Positions 8,550 to 16,716 are shown, counted from the stretch's first letter. The stretch is 64,000 nucleotides of DNA from Kordiimonas aestuarii (GCF_025574465.1 NZ_JAOBPP010000021.1:682001-746000); one strand, 5' to 3'. A program made the numbers and translations. The notes: generated by a model from the sequence alone, not told the origin.

Positions 8550-9623
8550 ATGTTTGAATTTTTGCATGCGCCCACCAAGCACTCAAAGGAAAAAAAACTT
8601 CAGTTGTGGCTTGGTCAAAGCGTGCGCGCCCGAGTTGTAAGCGCAGAGTTTGATGAACTCAAAGGTCAGCCTTTGATGCTGAGCCTAGGGGAGGCGGTAC
8701 ATAGGCCACAATACCTCCAAAAGATATTCTCGAAGCCACTAAAGCCGCAGTTTGGAGTGGATGGTCCATTGATGCTGGATTCAGGGGGCTTCACCATGAT
8801 GACAAACCCCGACGGCGCTTTACCAATTCAAACTATAGCGGATGTGTACCGAGATACTGATGCAGATCTATTTATTTCCTTAGATTTTCCACCTGGATTT
8901 GACGAGACGGAGCAGGAGCGATCAGACAAATATAGACGAACTCAAGAGAATTTGGAGTTTCTTCTCCAGGAGCTTGGAACGGAGAAACTAATTCCGGTAG
9001 TGCATGGGCGAACGATTGATGAAGTGTCAGCGAATATTGATGTGATAAAAGCTAGATCTAGTTCTTGGGCTTGGGTTGGTGTGGGTGGAATAGTGCCCCT
9101 GCTCCGGCAAAAAAATGATAGCCGGCTATCTGATGGAAGACATGCCCGAGAACACGTGTCCTCAATAGTCAGACAGACTAAAGAGGCGTTTCCTGAACAT
9201 AACGTTCATGCTTTTGGTGTAGGCGCACCGTCAACAATTCTATCTTTAATGGCGCTTGGTGTGAATTCCGTGGACTCTATCGGATGGCGCTCAGCTGCTA
9301 ATTTTGGCACAATTTATTTGCCCGGTCGCCCCGCACGCTTTCCTACAAAGTCTGGTATAAAGACACGACACACTCGTCCTGCGCTAACCGAAGCAGAGAT
9401 TGAGCTCTTGGAGAATTGCTTGTGCCCGATCTGTAAACATTGCTCATCAGTCGAGGAGCGCCTTGCGAAACTCAACTCTTCCTACGTGCCCCGCGCGGCT
9501 CACAACGCGTGGGTGGTTCTAAGCGAGGTCAGATCATTGGAAAGTGCAATAGCAAGCGGCGAGCACCATCACTTCCTCAGCTCACGGTTGCCAAGTCATT
9601 GGTTCAGTTTACTCAATCTTTGA
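8550..9623 (+). CDS. tRNA-guanine transglycosylase-like enzyme (DpdA-type)
   Basis: A 357-residue TIM-barrel TGT homologue. Visible landmarks: LMLDSGGFTMM with the catalytic Asp at about 77, WVGVGGIVP at about 175 matching the substrate-binding glycine loop, VDSIGW with the nucleophile Asp near 242, and a CxCxxC zinc site (Cys 290, 292, 295) with a downstream HN near 318. It lacks the tRNA-specific segment of housekeeping TGT (no LPTRxGR after the second Asp). Such divergent TGTs are known as DpdA, which put preQ0 into DNA in bacteria and phages. No preQ0 synthesis gene is seen, so precursor must come from the host queuosine pathway. An RNA target is possible. Confidence 0.75.
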   Translation: MFEFLHAPTKHSKEKKLQLWLGQSVRARVVSAEFDELKGQPLMLSLGEAVHRPQYLQKIFSKPLKPQFGVDGPLMLDSGGFTMMTNPDGALPIQTIADVYRDTDADLFISLDFPPGFDETEQERSDKYRRTQENLEFLLQELGTEKLIPVVHGRTIDEVSANIDVIKARSSSWAWVGVGGIVPLLRQKNDSRLSDGRHAREHVSSIVRQTKEAFPEHNVHAFGVGAPSTILSLMALGVNSVDSIGWRSAANFGTIYLPGRPARFPTKSGIKTRHTRPALTEAEIELLENCLCPICKHCSSVEERLAKLNSSYVPRAAHNAWVVLSEVRSLESAIASGEHHHFLSSRLPSHWFSLLNL

Positions 9624-9730
9624 TTACTCCAACCATCAGATCGTTCGCTGTGGGTCGTTTCCGGATAAGAGAACCAGCTACTGATCTATGCATCACCGCC
9701 AGTTTTTGACAATAACATCGTACTCGCTCT

Positions 9731-9772
9731 GTCAAGGTAACCGCTTCGCGGCGGTCTTTGACCGACCTTGAC
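9731..9772. other. Nested inverted repeat near the right end of the left island
   Basis: GTCAAGGT (9731-9738) pairs with ACCTTGAC (9765-9772), enclosing a smaller hairpin CCGC-TTC-GCGG (9741-9751). No T-tract follows, so it is not a standard terminator. It lies in the non-coding stretch 9624-9904 downstream of the TGT-like gene; the rest of that stretch shows no gene. Confidence 0.4.
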
Positions 9773-9904
9773 TGCCGCTGCGTTCGCTGTTCTTCTGAAA
9801 TTGGTCGGGACGGAAGGATGGTCGTTATTTGGGGTCCAACAAAAGGATGCAGAATTGAGCACCTATCATGGATAAAATGGATGACTCATGTCCTAAAACG
9901 TAAA

Positions 9905-10038
9905 ATGCCGGAGTTCTCACGCAATGCACTGGAAGCGCTAAGGCAACCGCTTGAAAGCGGTGAGGCAGCGGTGGCACGGGTTCAGGCCCATGTTGTCTAT
10001 CCGGCCCGGTTCCAGATGGTGGCCGCCATGAACCCCTG
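9905..10038 (+). pseudogene. comM: Middle fragment of comM (yifB), Mg-chelatase-like AAA ATPase
   Basis: Frame +2 encodes MPEFSRNALEALRQPLE, then ARVQAHVVYPARFQ and MVAAMNPC, the segment of ComM just after its Walker B region. Upstream of 9905 the sequence is not comM, and downstream of the TG at 10037-10038 it switches to mobile-element DNA. The next comM codons appear at 46102. ComM is a branch-migration helicase used in natural transformation; this copy is broken in at least two places. Confidence 0.8.
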
Positions 10039-11526
10039 TTGATTTGTTGCCCTGTTGCCATCGTTTTCCGAGGAAAAGATGAGATCAATATCGATTTCAT
10101 CTTTTCCGATGGTGATGCGGCTGCAGACCGCCTCAACAATGGATCTCTTCTCTTCGTAAGAAAGAAGAGTCCATTGCTTGTAAAGGTCTGCAGCCTCAGC
10201 GAGGATATGATCTTTCGAAAGATGATTAATTTTCAGAACGTCACATTCTGCCTGAGCGCGAGGCAGCTCATCCTCGATTTGACGCAATTGTTCCTCGTAA
10301 GGAGCAATCCTTTTTCCAAAGCCGTCTTTTGGGATTTGGCCATCTAGATAGAGGTCGTAGACTTGGTCAATTTTCTTTTGAATGTCGCGCTGCTTGGCTT
10401 CAAGCACATGCACGCGTTCTTCATGTGCCTTGAGGTTCTCGTCCACTTGCAAGAGGTAGTCGTCCAGTTCTTGCGGATGCAGCGAAAGCTCTTTGAGCTG
10501 TTCATGGAACACGGCGTCGAGGTCTTCGATCGGGATTTTGTTCCGACACAGATAGCAAACATATTTCGGAGTGTTGGACGGAACATACATTTTGTGCCCG
10601 CACGAGCAATAGGCGATACCAGTGAACAGGTGAGTGACCTTGCGGCTCATCTTCTTCTGCCGTGATGTCCGCTGCTGATCAAGAAAGCCCACACATTCAT
10701 TCCACAACTCTTCTGACACAATTGGCTCAACGGGCAACCATATCCACTCTTCCTCAGGCTTTATGGACCACTGCTTGTTTGCACCAGGAGTTCTTGTGTA
10801 GTTGGCACGGCGCAAACCCTTGGCTGTCGGATCGCGTAGCAACCTATCTACTGTAGTATCGGTGAACTTGCGGCCTTTGCGTGTGCGGTATCCACGCTCG
10901 TTCAAGATACGGGCTACTGTCTTCTTGCGTTTATGCTCCTTGAAGAGTTCATAGATCAGCACTCGGACGGGGGCTTCCTCAGGGTCGGGCTCAAGTTTGC
11001 CGTCATTCCAGCGGTAGCCAAAACTTGCCTGACCACCAATGTTTTTCCCAAGTTTGGCCCGGATGGGGATTGAGGCCGCGACACGATCAGCAATCTCTTC
11101 GCGCTCCCATTGCGCCATCGCAGCAATCATTGTGTAGAAGAGGCGTCCCGCAGGGCTGGTGGTATCAATGGCCTCTTGGAGGGAAATGAGGCCCGCACCG
11201 TGCTCTTTGAAGATATCGGCGAAATCCAGCAGTTCTCTGGTGTTTCTGGCGAGACGTGCCAGTTTAGAAAAAATGAGCCCTTGGATGGCGCCAGCTTGCA
11301 CATCAGCAAGCATGCGTTTCGTCTCAGGGTGGTCCATGACCGCCTTACCACTGACACCCTCTAGGTGGTATATAGAGACCACATCCCAGTCTTTGGCGTC
11401 GGCATACCCTCGGGCGCGTTTCTCATGGTGCTCAGGGCTATCGCCCTGAGCCTGCTCCTCGGTTGAAACCCTTATCCAGATGCCCACTTGTTTGCGAGCG
11501 TCGGTATCGCCAGCCTTCCGAGGCAT
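9997..11526 (-). CDS. Large serine recombinase, integrase of the comM element
   Basis: A 509-residue LSR. The N-terminal resolvase domain has GIWIRVSTEEQ with nucleophile Ser21 and FSKLARLARNTRELLDFADIF; a recombinase domain follows (ASFGYRWNDG... TDTTVDRLLRDPTAKG), then a zinc ribbon (CSCGHKMY and YVCYLC) and a coiled-coil C-terminus. It catalyses attP x attB recombination with a 2-bp crossover. The gene crosses attL: its last 12 residues and the stop lie in comM, so the C-terminus differs between integrated and circular forms. The AlpA-like gene lies 9 bp upstream and is probably in the same operon. Confidence 0.9.
   Translation of the reverse strand: MPRKAGDTDARKQVGIWIRVSTEEQAQGDSPEHHEKRARGYADAKDWDVVSIYHLEGVSGKAVMDHPETKRMLADVQAGAIQGLIFSKLARLARNTRELLDFADIFKEHGAGLISLQEAIDTTSPAGRLFYTMIAAMAQWEREEIADRVAASIPIRAKLGKNIGGQASFGYRWNDGKLEPDPEEAPVRVLIYELFKEHKRKKTVARILNERGYRTRKGRKFTDTTVDRLLRDPTAKGLRRANYTRTPGANKQWSIKPEEEWIWLPVEPIVSEELWNECVGFLDQQRTSRQKKMSRKVTHLFTGIAYCSCGHKMYVPSNTPKYVCYLCRNKIPIEDLDAVFHEQLKELSLHPQELDDYLLQVDENLKAHEERVHVLEAKQRDIQKKIDQVYDLYLDGQIPKDGFGKRIAPYEEQLRQIEDELPRAQAECDVLKINHLSKDHILAEAADLYKQWTLLSYEEKRSIVEAVCSRITIGKDEIDIDLIFSSENDGNRATNQQGFMAATIWNRAG
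10019..10051. other. attL of the 36-kb element in comM
   Basis: The comM half GCCGCCATGAACCCC meets the core TG (10037-10038) and then the element arm TTGATTTGTTGCC. The element arm carries GTTGCC at positions +8 to +13 from the core, as does the arm at the other end read in reverse, as expected for the two half-sites of an LSR attP. Confidence 0.75.
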
Positions 11527-11535
11527 GGCCTCCTC

Positions 11536-11835
11536 CTATTTCTTCTGGTGGCGTTTGATCCATTTAAGCACTTCATCTTGATACCATAGGGGGCCAAGTC
11601 TACCGGCTTTGGTGGGAATGCGGACAGCATCGGGGAAGTCGGGTTTACATACCACTCGCTGTTGGATCGTGATTTTTGATCGATTGAGATACGCGGCAAT
11701 ATCATCGAGAGACCACATGCGTTTGATCGTTTTCGACGCCCGCGTCTCGTGGAGGATTTCCTCCAGCAACTCAATTATACGCCGGTTCTGAACGTGCGTG
11801 GGAACATAGTCCTCGGAAAGATGCTGAAATGACAT
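11536..11835 (-). CDS. AlpA/excisionase-like helix-turn-helix protein
   Basis: A 99-residue protein with a MerR/AlpA-type HTH in its second half: MWSLDDIAAYLNRSK, TIQQRVVCKPDFPDAVRIP, LWYQDEVLKWIKRH. The start is ATG 11835 behind GGGGGAG; the longer frame starting at TTG runs through that Shine-Dalgarno sequence. It is directly upstream of the LSR gene, so it could be a recombination directionality factor or a transcription regulator of the recombinase. Confidence 0.7.
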   Translation of the reverse strand: MSFQHLSEDYVPTHVQNRRIIELLEEILHETRASKTIKRMWSLDDIAAYLNRSKITIQQRVVCKPDFPDAVRIPTKAGRLGPLWYQDEVLKWIKRHQKK

Positions 11836-11932
11836 TTTCTCCCCCAACAGGAAATGTGCGAGGAGTGGATTTTAAGTTAATTTAAATAAATGGTACAGTT
11901 AAAACTATCGAATTATCCATGTTTGATGGATT

Positions 11933-11959
11933 TTGAACAGAATTACGTATTTTGTTCAA
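11933..11959. other. Left hybrid palindromic att site of the nested element
   Basis: The 27-bp site reads TTGAACAGAAT, core TACGTA (11944-11949), TTTTGTTCAA. The two arms are of different types. The exact reverse complement of the whole 27 bp occurs at 15552-15578. It lies 37 bp upstream of the short tyrosine recombinase gene. Confidence 0.8.
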
Positions 11960-11996
11960 AATACTGATTAGAAGTCAACTTGTTTTGAGTAAGTAT

Positions 11997-12596
11997 ATGA
12001 GTGCGTACAGAGGATTTAAGCCGTTCGATGAGGCTGGGAATAGAACATACCTTACAACAAGGGAAAGAGAGGCATTCTTAGAGGCAGCGCAGAATGCTGA
12101 TCCAAGTGTGATGACATTCTGCATGATCCTCGCCTACACAGGTGCACGGCCTTCAGAAGTGAGCGCATTAACGCCAAGTTGTGTAGACTTAGCGCTTCAA
12201 TGCATTGTCATTAAATGCCTGAAGAAACGCAGAAAAGTTGTGTTTCGTGCCGTTCCCGTGCCCTACGAAGTATTGATGACTCTTGTTCGGGTTCATGGCA
12301 TTACAGAGACTGAAAAGCGATCCGACAAGAGGTTGTGGGCATGGTCGCGCACGACGGCATGGAGCCGGGTTGCTCAGGTAATGCAGAACGCAGGATTATC
12401 GGGAATTGGTGCGACTTCACGAGGACTTCGTCATACATTCGCAGTATCCGCTGTTCAGTGCGGCGTAGCACTTAACATGGTACAAAAATGGATGGGCCAT
12501 GCAGATATTGAGACCACAGCGCTCTATGCAAATGCGACAGGAGCCGAGGAATTGGAGATAGCCAAAGGAATGTGGCGGAGTTTTCCTCTGTCGTAG
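11997..12596 (+). CDS. Short tyrosine recombinase (FimB-sized)
   Basis: A 199-residue catalytic-domain-only tyrosine recombinase starting at ATG 11997 (MSAYRGFKPF). The active-site residues are in order: Arg in TGARPSE, a Lys-rich turn (KCLKKRRK), His and Arg in GLRHTFA, His in WMGHADIETTALY and the Tyr nucleophile in the same string. It lacks the separate N-terminal core-binding domain of phage integrases, like FimB/FimE-type enzymes. It is adjacent to the left hybrid site and probably acts on the TTGAACA half-sites. Confidence 0.85.
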   Translation: MSAYRGFKPFDEAGNRTYLTTREREAFLEAAQNADPSVMTFCMILAYTGARPSEVSALTPSCVDLALQCIVIKCLKKRRKVVFRAVPVPYEVLMTLVRVHGITETEKRSDKRLWAWSRTTAWSRVAQVMQNAGLSGIGATSRGLRHTFAVSAVQCGVALNMVQKWMGHADIETTALYANATGAEELEIAKGMWRSFPLS

Positions 12597-12614
12597 CTGG
12601 CTTGGCTCGGCGAT

Positions 12615-14309
12615 TTATTCAAAGTGCTTTTTATAAATCTCTTCGCCCATTCGCCCGTATTGACTGGAATGGTAGTCTCCAAATGCAAATGCATCGATGC
12701 CATCTAGCCGCTTGCTGTAATAGCTAAGATCCCCGAGTTTATCGTTCTCCACGATGTGGCGTAGGCAGATCAATAGGCCGTTTATGAAGGTTGTCGTTAG
12801 TAGGCGGCCCTTTATATTTCTTTCCGTGACCCACTTGTCACTGGGCATGATCTTTTTGACGGCAGACAAGAATAGATTAATTTCGCTTGTACAGTGTTTG
12901 ATATATTCTTCTAAAAGCTCCTTGTCCGCTCCAGATTCAAGGGTTTCTTTGGCTGGGTTCTTCCAGGCTTTGAACAGAGAATCTGAGCCGCCCAACTTGA
13001 TGAGTGGTATCAGCCCATAGCTAATTATAGACGTCGTTTTGAGTTTCTGCGCGTCATAGAAATGACGCTCAAACTGATCAAACAGAGCACCTTTCTCATT
13101 CAACTTGTTCACAATCTGCTTGCCTATTGACGCAGGCGAAAATGGCGTCAATAGCAATCCAATAGCATGCTTTAGATCTGACTTGGCGTTGGTTTGATTG
13201 GAATTGATTTCCAAGAAGAGGTTTGCTTCAAACTTTGTTCGCTCAATATCTTTAATGCCTTCAGGATATATTATTCCTGTGACAAGCAGATTTTGGCGCT
13301 GTCTCAGTTTGACGATGTCTTCGTCAAAGCTCCCTCCTTCATGGTAGGAAAAAACCCGATGCTGCCCGTCGATGATCCCGATAGAATTGTATGAGTCTGG
13401 CAACTGAATTGTTACAGGTGATGTTTTGGTCAGCTTATCAACATCCATTGTATTTTTTTTGTCGTCGAGAAGTTTGGTCTCACTCGGAAGGGTAACAATG
13501 ATGTTGTTGATAAAAACTCGTTTTTTCTCTTTCAGGTGTTTACGAATTGCGGAAACTTTGCCAGCGGAGATCATGCGTTGATATAGGCCGTCGCCTTCAC
13601 GCCAACCATCCTTACGCAGTACATATGTACGAGATAAAAGGGCTTCGGGGTCTACGTAGAATGAGACGACCTTGAAACCTTCATCAAAGTTGGAATGCGC
13701 TTCGGGAAGGATTGATCCCGAATATGTCGAGTTCTTTTGGCCTGTGCCACCACTGCCTTTTACCGCAATATCTGTACAATCAAAGCCCAAGAAATTCAGT
13801 AGTTCGAAACGGGCAGATTTTTTGACCGCTTTAACTACACTCTGAAAATATTTCATTACGGGGTAGTCAAAATAGACTGTGTTGGGCACAGAGGTTTTAT
13901 GAGCTTCATCTATCTTGTTTTTCGAGGCATAGACGATGCGGAGCTTGTATTGGGAGATGTGGTGATCATCGCCCCGGCGTTCTTTGAAGATGGGAAACTT
14001 TGTATCGAGGTACTTAATAAATCCAGTTGGATCACCAAGGATTTTATCGAAGAGAATTTTCTTCTTCAGCAGATGCGTAGAGATGTTTGCCGATTTTGTG
14101 CAGGTGTACTCTGCTAGTACGACAATGTTTTCGTAAACAAAAATGTCGTCTACGTCTCCCGTTCGACCTCCGAAAGTGAATTCCTTGTCGGCAACGGCTG
14201 GAATTCGTTGGAAACCTGAAAGCGTAAATACAGAACGTATTTCGCTGGTATGCTGTTTTCTCTCCTTTTCTTCAGGAGACAATTTTTTCTTTTTTGGTGC
14301 CTTAGCCAT
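12615..14309 (-). CDS. DGQHR-domain protein with a PD-(D/E)xK-like N-terminus
   Basis: A 564-residue protein. SIGIIDGQHRVFSYHEGG (DGQHR at 314-318) followed by LFLEINSNQTNAKSDLK marks the DGQHR family, which includes DndB of phosphorothioation systems. The N-terminus has a nuclease-like signature, GDVDDIFVYENIVVLAEYT (residues 51-69), where an ECK would be expected; here it is E67-Y-T69 with Lys72 nearby. It lies 11 bp downstream of a DNA methyltransferase gene in the same operon. It may be the restriction or control partner of that methyltransferase. A degenerate, non-cutting domain is the main alternative. Confidence 0.7.
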   Translation of the reverse strand: MAKAPKKKKLSPEEKERKQHTSEIRSVFTLSGFQRIPAVADKEFTFGGRTGDVDDIFVYENIVVLAEYTCTKSANISTHLLKKKILFDKILGDPTGFIKYLDTKFPIFKERRGDDHHISQYKLRIVYASKNKIDEAHKTSVPNTVYFDYPVMKYFQSVVKAVKKSARFELLNFLGFDCTDIAVKGSGGTGQKNSTYSGSILPEAHSNFDEGFKVVSFYVDPEALLSRTYVLRKDGWREGDGLYQRMISAGKVSAIRKHLKEKKRVFINNIIVTLPSETKLLDDKKNTMDVDKLTKTSPVTIQLPDSYNSIGIIDGQHRVFSYHEGGSFDEDIVKLRQRQNLLVTGIIYPEGIKDIERTKFEANLFLEINSNQTNAKSDLKHAIGLLLTPFSPASIGKQIVNKLNEKGALFDQFERHFYDAQKLKTTSIISYGLIPLIKLGGSDSLFKAWKNPAKETLESGADKELLEEYIKHCTSEINLFLSAVKKIMPSDKWVTERNIKGRLLTTTFINGLLICLRHIVENDKLGDLSYYSKRLDGIDAFAFGDYHSSQYGRMGEEIYKKHFE

Positions 14310-14320
14310 TTAGGTTCCAG

Positions 14321-15277
14321 TTATTCATTAGTCTGCAGCCATTCTTCAGGGACTTGCGCAACCTTTTCGGTCTTCTTAGGGCGACGGACAGGTTTGCCTG
14401 ACGGCCTCATAGCCAACTCGCCTGCACAAAACTTGGATACTCTATCGGTGGCGATTTTCACGTATTCAGGGCTCTTATCTATCCCCACACTTGCCCGCCC
14501 ATGCTTGAGAGAGGCAATAACGCTTGTGCCGGTGCCGACAAAAGGGTCCAACACAACGTCGCCTGCGTTACTGAAAGCGAGGATGCATCTTTCCGCCAGT
14601 TCTATTGGGAATTGGCAGGGATGTATTGTCTTTTCGGGGTGCAAAGATTTAACATTCGGAATATCCCAAACAGGATCGTCTTTGAAAGCCTTTTCCCCCG
14701 AAAACTCCCAATAATCAGAAGGGTTTTTGCCAAGCGGGTTTCCTGATGGCTTTCCCGCTTTATCACCTTTTTTGTCGCTGTGCCGCTTTCCTGGATATAG
14801 TTGAGGAACTCTAACGGGGTCTAGGTTGAAGGTGTATTCGTCCGATTTTGAAAACCAAAGCAATGTTTCATAGCGTCCAGAGAACCGATTAGTGGCGTTC
14901 AGGCCAAAATTGAAACGCCAGATAATTCTGTTTCTGAGCTTTAATCCACGCTTTTTGAAAAGCTGGTAGAAGAATATATCCAGTGGGAAAACCTCTCCTG
15001 CGTCGATGTAGTTTCCCACTTGCCAGCAAATAGAGCCTGTATTTTTGAGTTTTTTTACAAGCTTTTCAATTATACCGTCGAGCCACTCCAAATAGTCGTC
15101 GAGCGAGAGGCGTTCTTCACGCTCATACTCTTTACCAATGTTGTATGGTGGCGAGGTAATAACGAGATCAAAATGGTCATCTGGATAGGTCTCCAGAATC
15201 TCTTCTGCGAGCCCCTCCCTAAGGTCAAACAGACTGAAATCATTACAACTTAATGGCGCGTTCATGTTCTTCTGCAT
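14321..15277 (-). CDS. DNA methyltransferase, beta group (N4-cytosine or N6-adenine)
   Basis: A 318-residue amino-methyltransferase with the catalytic motif TSPPYNIGKEY near residue 41 and the AdoMet motif DPFVGTGTSVIASLKHGRASVGID near 243, the permuted order of beta-group enzymes. SPPY favours N4-cytosine, but N6-adenine enzymes with SPPY exist. The start may be ATG 15277 or, four codons later, ATG 15265. It is transcribed leftward as the first gene of a two-gene operon with the DGQHR protein, inside the nested element. Confidence 0.85.
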   Translation of the reverse strand: MQKNMNAPLSCNDFSLFDLREGLAEEILETYPDDHFDLVITSPPYNIGKEYEREERLSLDDYLEWLDGIIEKLVKKLKNTGSICWQVGNYIDAGEVFPLDIFFYQLFKKRGLKLRNRIIWRFNFGLNATNRFSGRYETLLWFSKSDEYTFNLDPVRVPQLYPGKRHSDKKGDKAGKPSGNPLGKNPSDYWEFSGEKAFKDDPVWDIPNVKSLHPEKTIHPCQFPIELAERCILAFSNAGDVVLDPFVGTGTSVIASLKHGRASVGIDKSPEYVKIATDRVSKFCAGELAMRPSGKPVRRPKKTEKVAQVPEEWLQTNE

Positions 15278-15551
15278 CTAATATACAACCATAATCATAT
15301 AGATAATGAGTTGGTGTTTTGGCAACCATTCAATTTAAAGCGTCTTATTTTGCCACTAAAAATTGCCATCAAATCTCCGTAAGATATTGATTTATTTATG
15401 ATTCTGCTATTCACCGCTTCTAGCATTGCTTGATATCACGCTTGTTTCCGGACGTGTAGAGAAATTGAAAATTCGACGTTTATGGGTGTCGCGCCAAATT
15501 TCAAGCGTTTCCAAGTAGGCTACCAACAAGCTCGCCAGTCCTCCTACAGCC

Positions 15552-15578
15552 TTGAACAAAATACGTAATTCTGTTCAA
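15552..15578. other. Right hybrid palindromic att site of the nested element
   Basis: This 27-bp site is the exact reverse complement of 11933-11959: TTGAACAAAA, core TACGTA (15562-15567), ATTCTGTTCAA. It lies in the 353-bp gap 15278-15630, which is otherwise AT-rich and shows no gene. Confidence 0.8.
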
Positions 15579-15593
15579 GGGCTAATCGCATTT

Positions 15594-15621
15594 CCCTTGG
15601 AACAAATTCGTGATCCAAGGG
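15594..15621. other. Inverted repeat before the S41 protease gene
   Basis: CCCTTGG (15594-15600) and CCAAGGG (15615-15621) form a 7-bp inverted repeat with a 14-nt loop. The right arm overlaps the GGGGAGG Shine-Dalgarno region of the S41 gene, so folding of the mRNA could limit translation, or a protein could bind the DNA. Confidence 0.4.
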
Positions 15622-15630
15622 GAGGCGGAC

Positions 15631-16581
15631 GTGAAAAGTATATTCTCGGTAGTGTGTGTCGCCGTTGTGCTGATGCATGGCTCACCGCTATGGGCTGACG
15701 CCGCGCAGGATAAAACCGAAGCCCATCTCCTCGGCCTCATCAAACAATTCTCCCTCACCGAAATCGACGAAGCCGCCTGCCTGCAAGATATCCGCAAGGA
15801 ACTGAGGGGCAGTCGCGGCGATGATTGTTTCGGCCCCTTTGACCGCATCATCGGTGGCTGGAAAGAGGAAGCCGCTCGCAAGGATTGGCAAGAAGACACC
15901 GATACCGTTTCTGTAGACGTGCCGGGAGACTGGGCTTATGTGCGGATAACGCGTTTTGGCCTCAACACCGCTGACGAGTTTTATACTGCCGTCTCCGATA
16001 TCGAGCAGAACCACATTGTGCTGGACCTGCGCCAGAATGGCGGCGGTCGGCTGGATCAGGCTATCAAGATGGCGCTCATGGTCGTGGACCCCGACGGTGA
16101 CGCCCCCGTTTATACCGAAACCAAGCGGGATAGTGAGGCTGAGGACTTCAGCCTCATCACCAAAACATTTCATGTGCAGGAACTGGCTGAGCGTTTCTAT
16201 CCCGATAAGCGGGACCGTGTTGGCAGCCTCAGAGACAAGCGTTTCGCCATCCTTATAAATGACCACACCTACTCAGCTTGTGAAATTCTGGCGGAAATCA
16301 TGCGCCGCCTAAATTCCGACAACGTGTTTCTGGTCGGGAGACAAACCTTCGGTAAATGGACAGCACAGGCGTGGTTTCCGTTTGAAGACGCCGAGGGCAA
16401 TAAGCGCCGCCTCGGATACACGGTGCTGCGCTATGCACCGGGTGCGGACAAAGCACCGCCAGCACATGTGATGCCAGATTTCAAACGAACCTACAGTCTT
16501 CGCCGTGACGGTGAACTCGGTGTGGCGACCGACAGGGTCTACACCTTTGCCATCCGCCAGCTTTTCCGAAAGGCGCGATGA
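15631..16581 (+). CDS. Exported S41-family serine protease
   Basis: A 316-residue protein with a Sec signal peptide (MKSIFSVVCVAVVLMHGSPL, cleavage near WADA). The protease core has IVLDLRQNGGGRLDQA, the nucleophile Ser215 in NDHTYSACEILAE and the general base Lys242 in GRQTFGKWTAQ. It acts as a periplasmic Ser/Lys-dyad peptidase of the C-terminal-processing type, without a recognisable PDZ domain. The start is GTG 15631 behind GGGGAGG; an upstream GTG at 15610 would spoil the signal peptide. Its target is unknown, and it is unusual cargo for an integrative element. Confidence 0.85.
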   Translation: MKSIFSVVCVAVVLMHGSPLWADAAQDKTEAHLLGLIKQFSLTEIDEAACLQDIRKELRGSRGDDCFGPFDRIIGGWKEEAARKDWQEDTDTVSVDVPGDWAYVRITRFGLNTADEFYTAVSDIEQNHIVLDLRQNGGGRLDQAIKMALMVVDPDGDAPVYTETKRDSEAEDFSLITKTFHVQELAERFYPDKRDRVGSLRDKRFAILINDHTYSACEILAEIMRRLNSDNVFLVGRQTFGKWTAQAWFPFEDAEGNKRRLGYTVLRYAPGADKAPPAHVMPDFKRTYSLRRDGELGVATDRVYTFAIRQLFRKAR

Positions 16582-16716
16582 TGGTGTGCCTGAAATTTCA
16601 TCCAGTTTGCTCTCTGCCCCTCCGTATGAAAAGCAAGTGGTGTGAGAGCCGCGTGTCCAGTCTTCCTTCCCAAAAGATGGCTGGGCACGCACCTGTTTAT
16701 GACCCCTAGAGGTTCC

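Larger units (their letters stand above)
11950..15567. mobile_element. Nested 3.6-kb element with tyrosine recombinase and methyltransferase pair
   Basis: The region between the two TACGTA cores holds a short tyrosine recombinase reading inward and a convergent methyltransferase-DGQHR operon. The outer halves of the two flanking sites join into a perfect 28-bp palindrome and the inner halves into a perfect 26-bp palindrome. This is the expected result of recombination between a palindromic target and a palindromic donor site at the shared core. Confidence 0.7.

Noticed and set aside
9758..10042. Open frame of 94 codons on the plus strand
   Set aside because: It is not a gene: the last 45 codons are the comM fragment and the first 49 are unrelated DNA left of the insertion junction.
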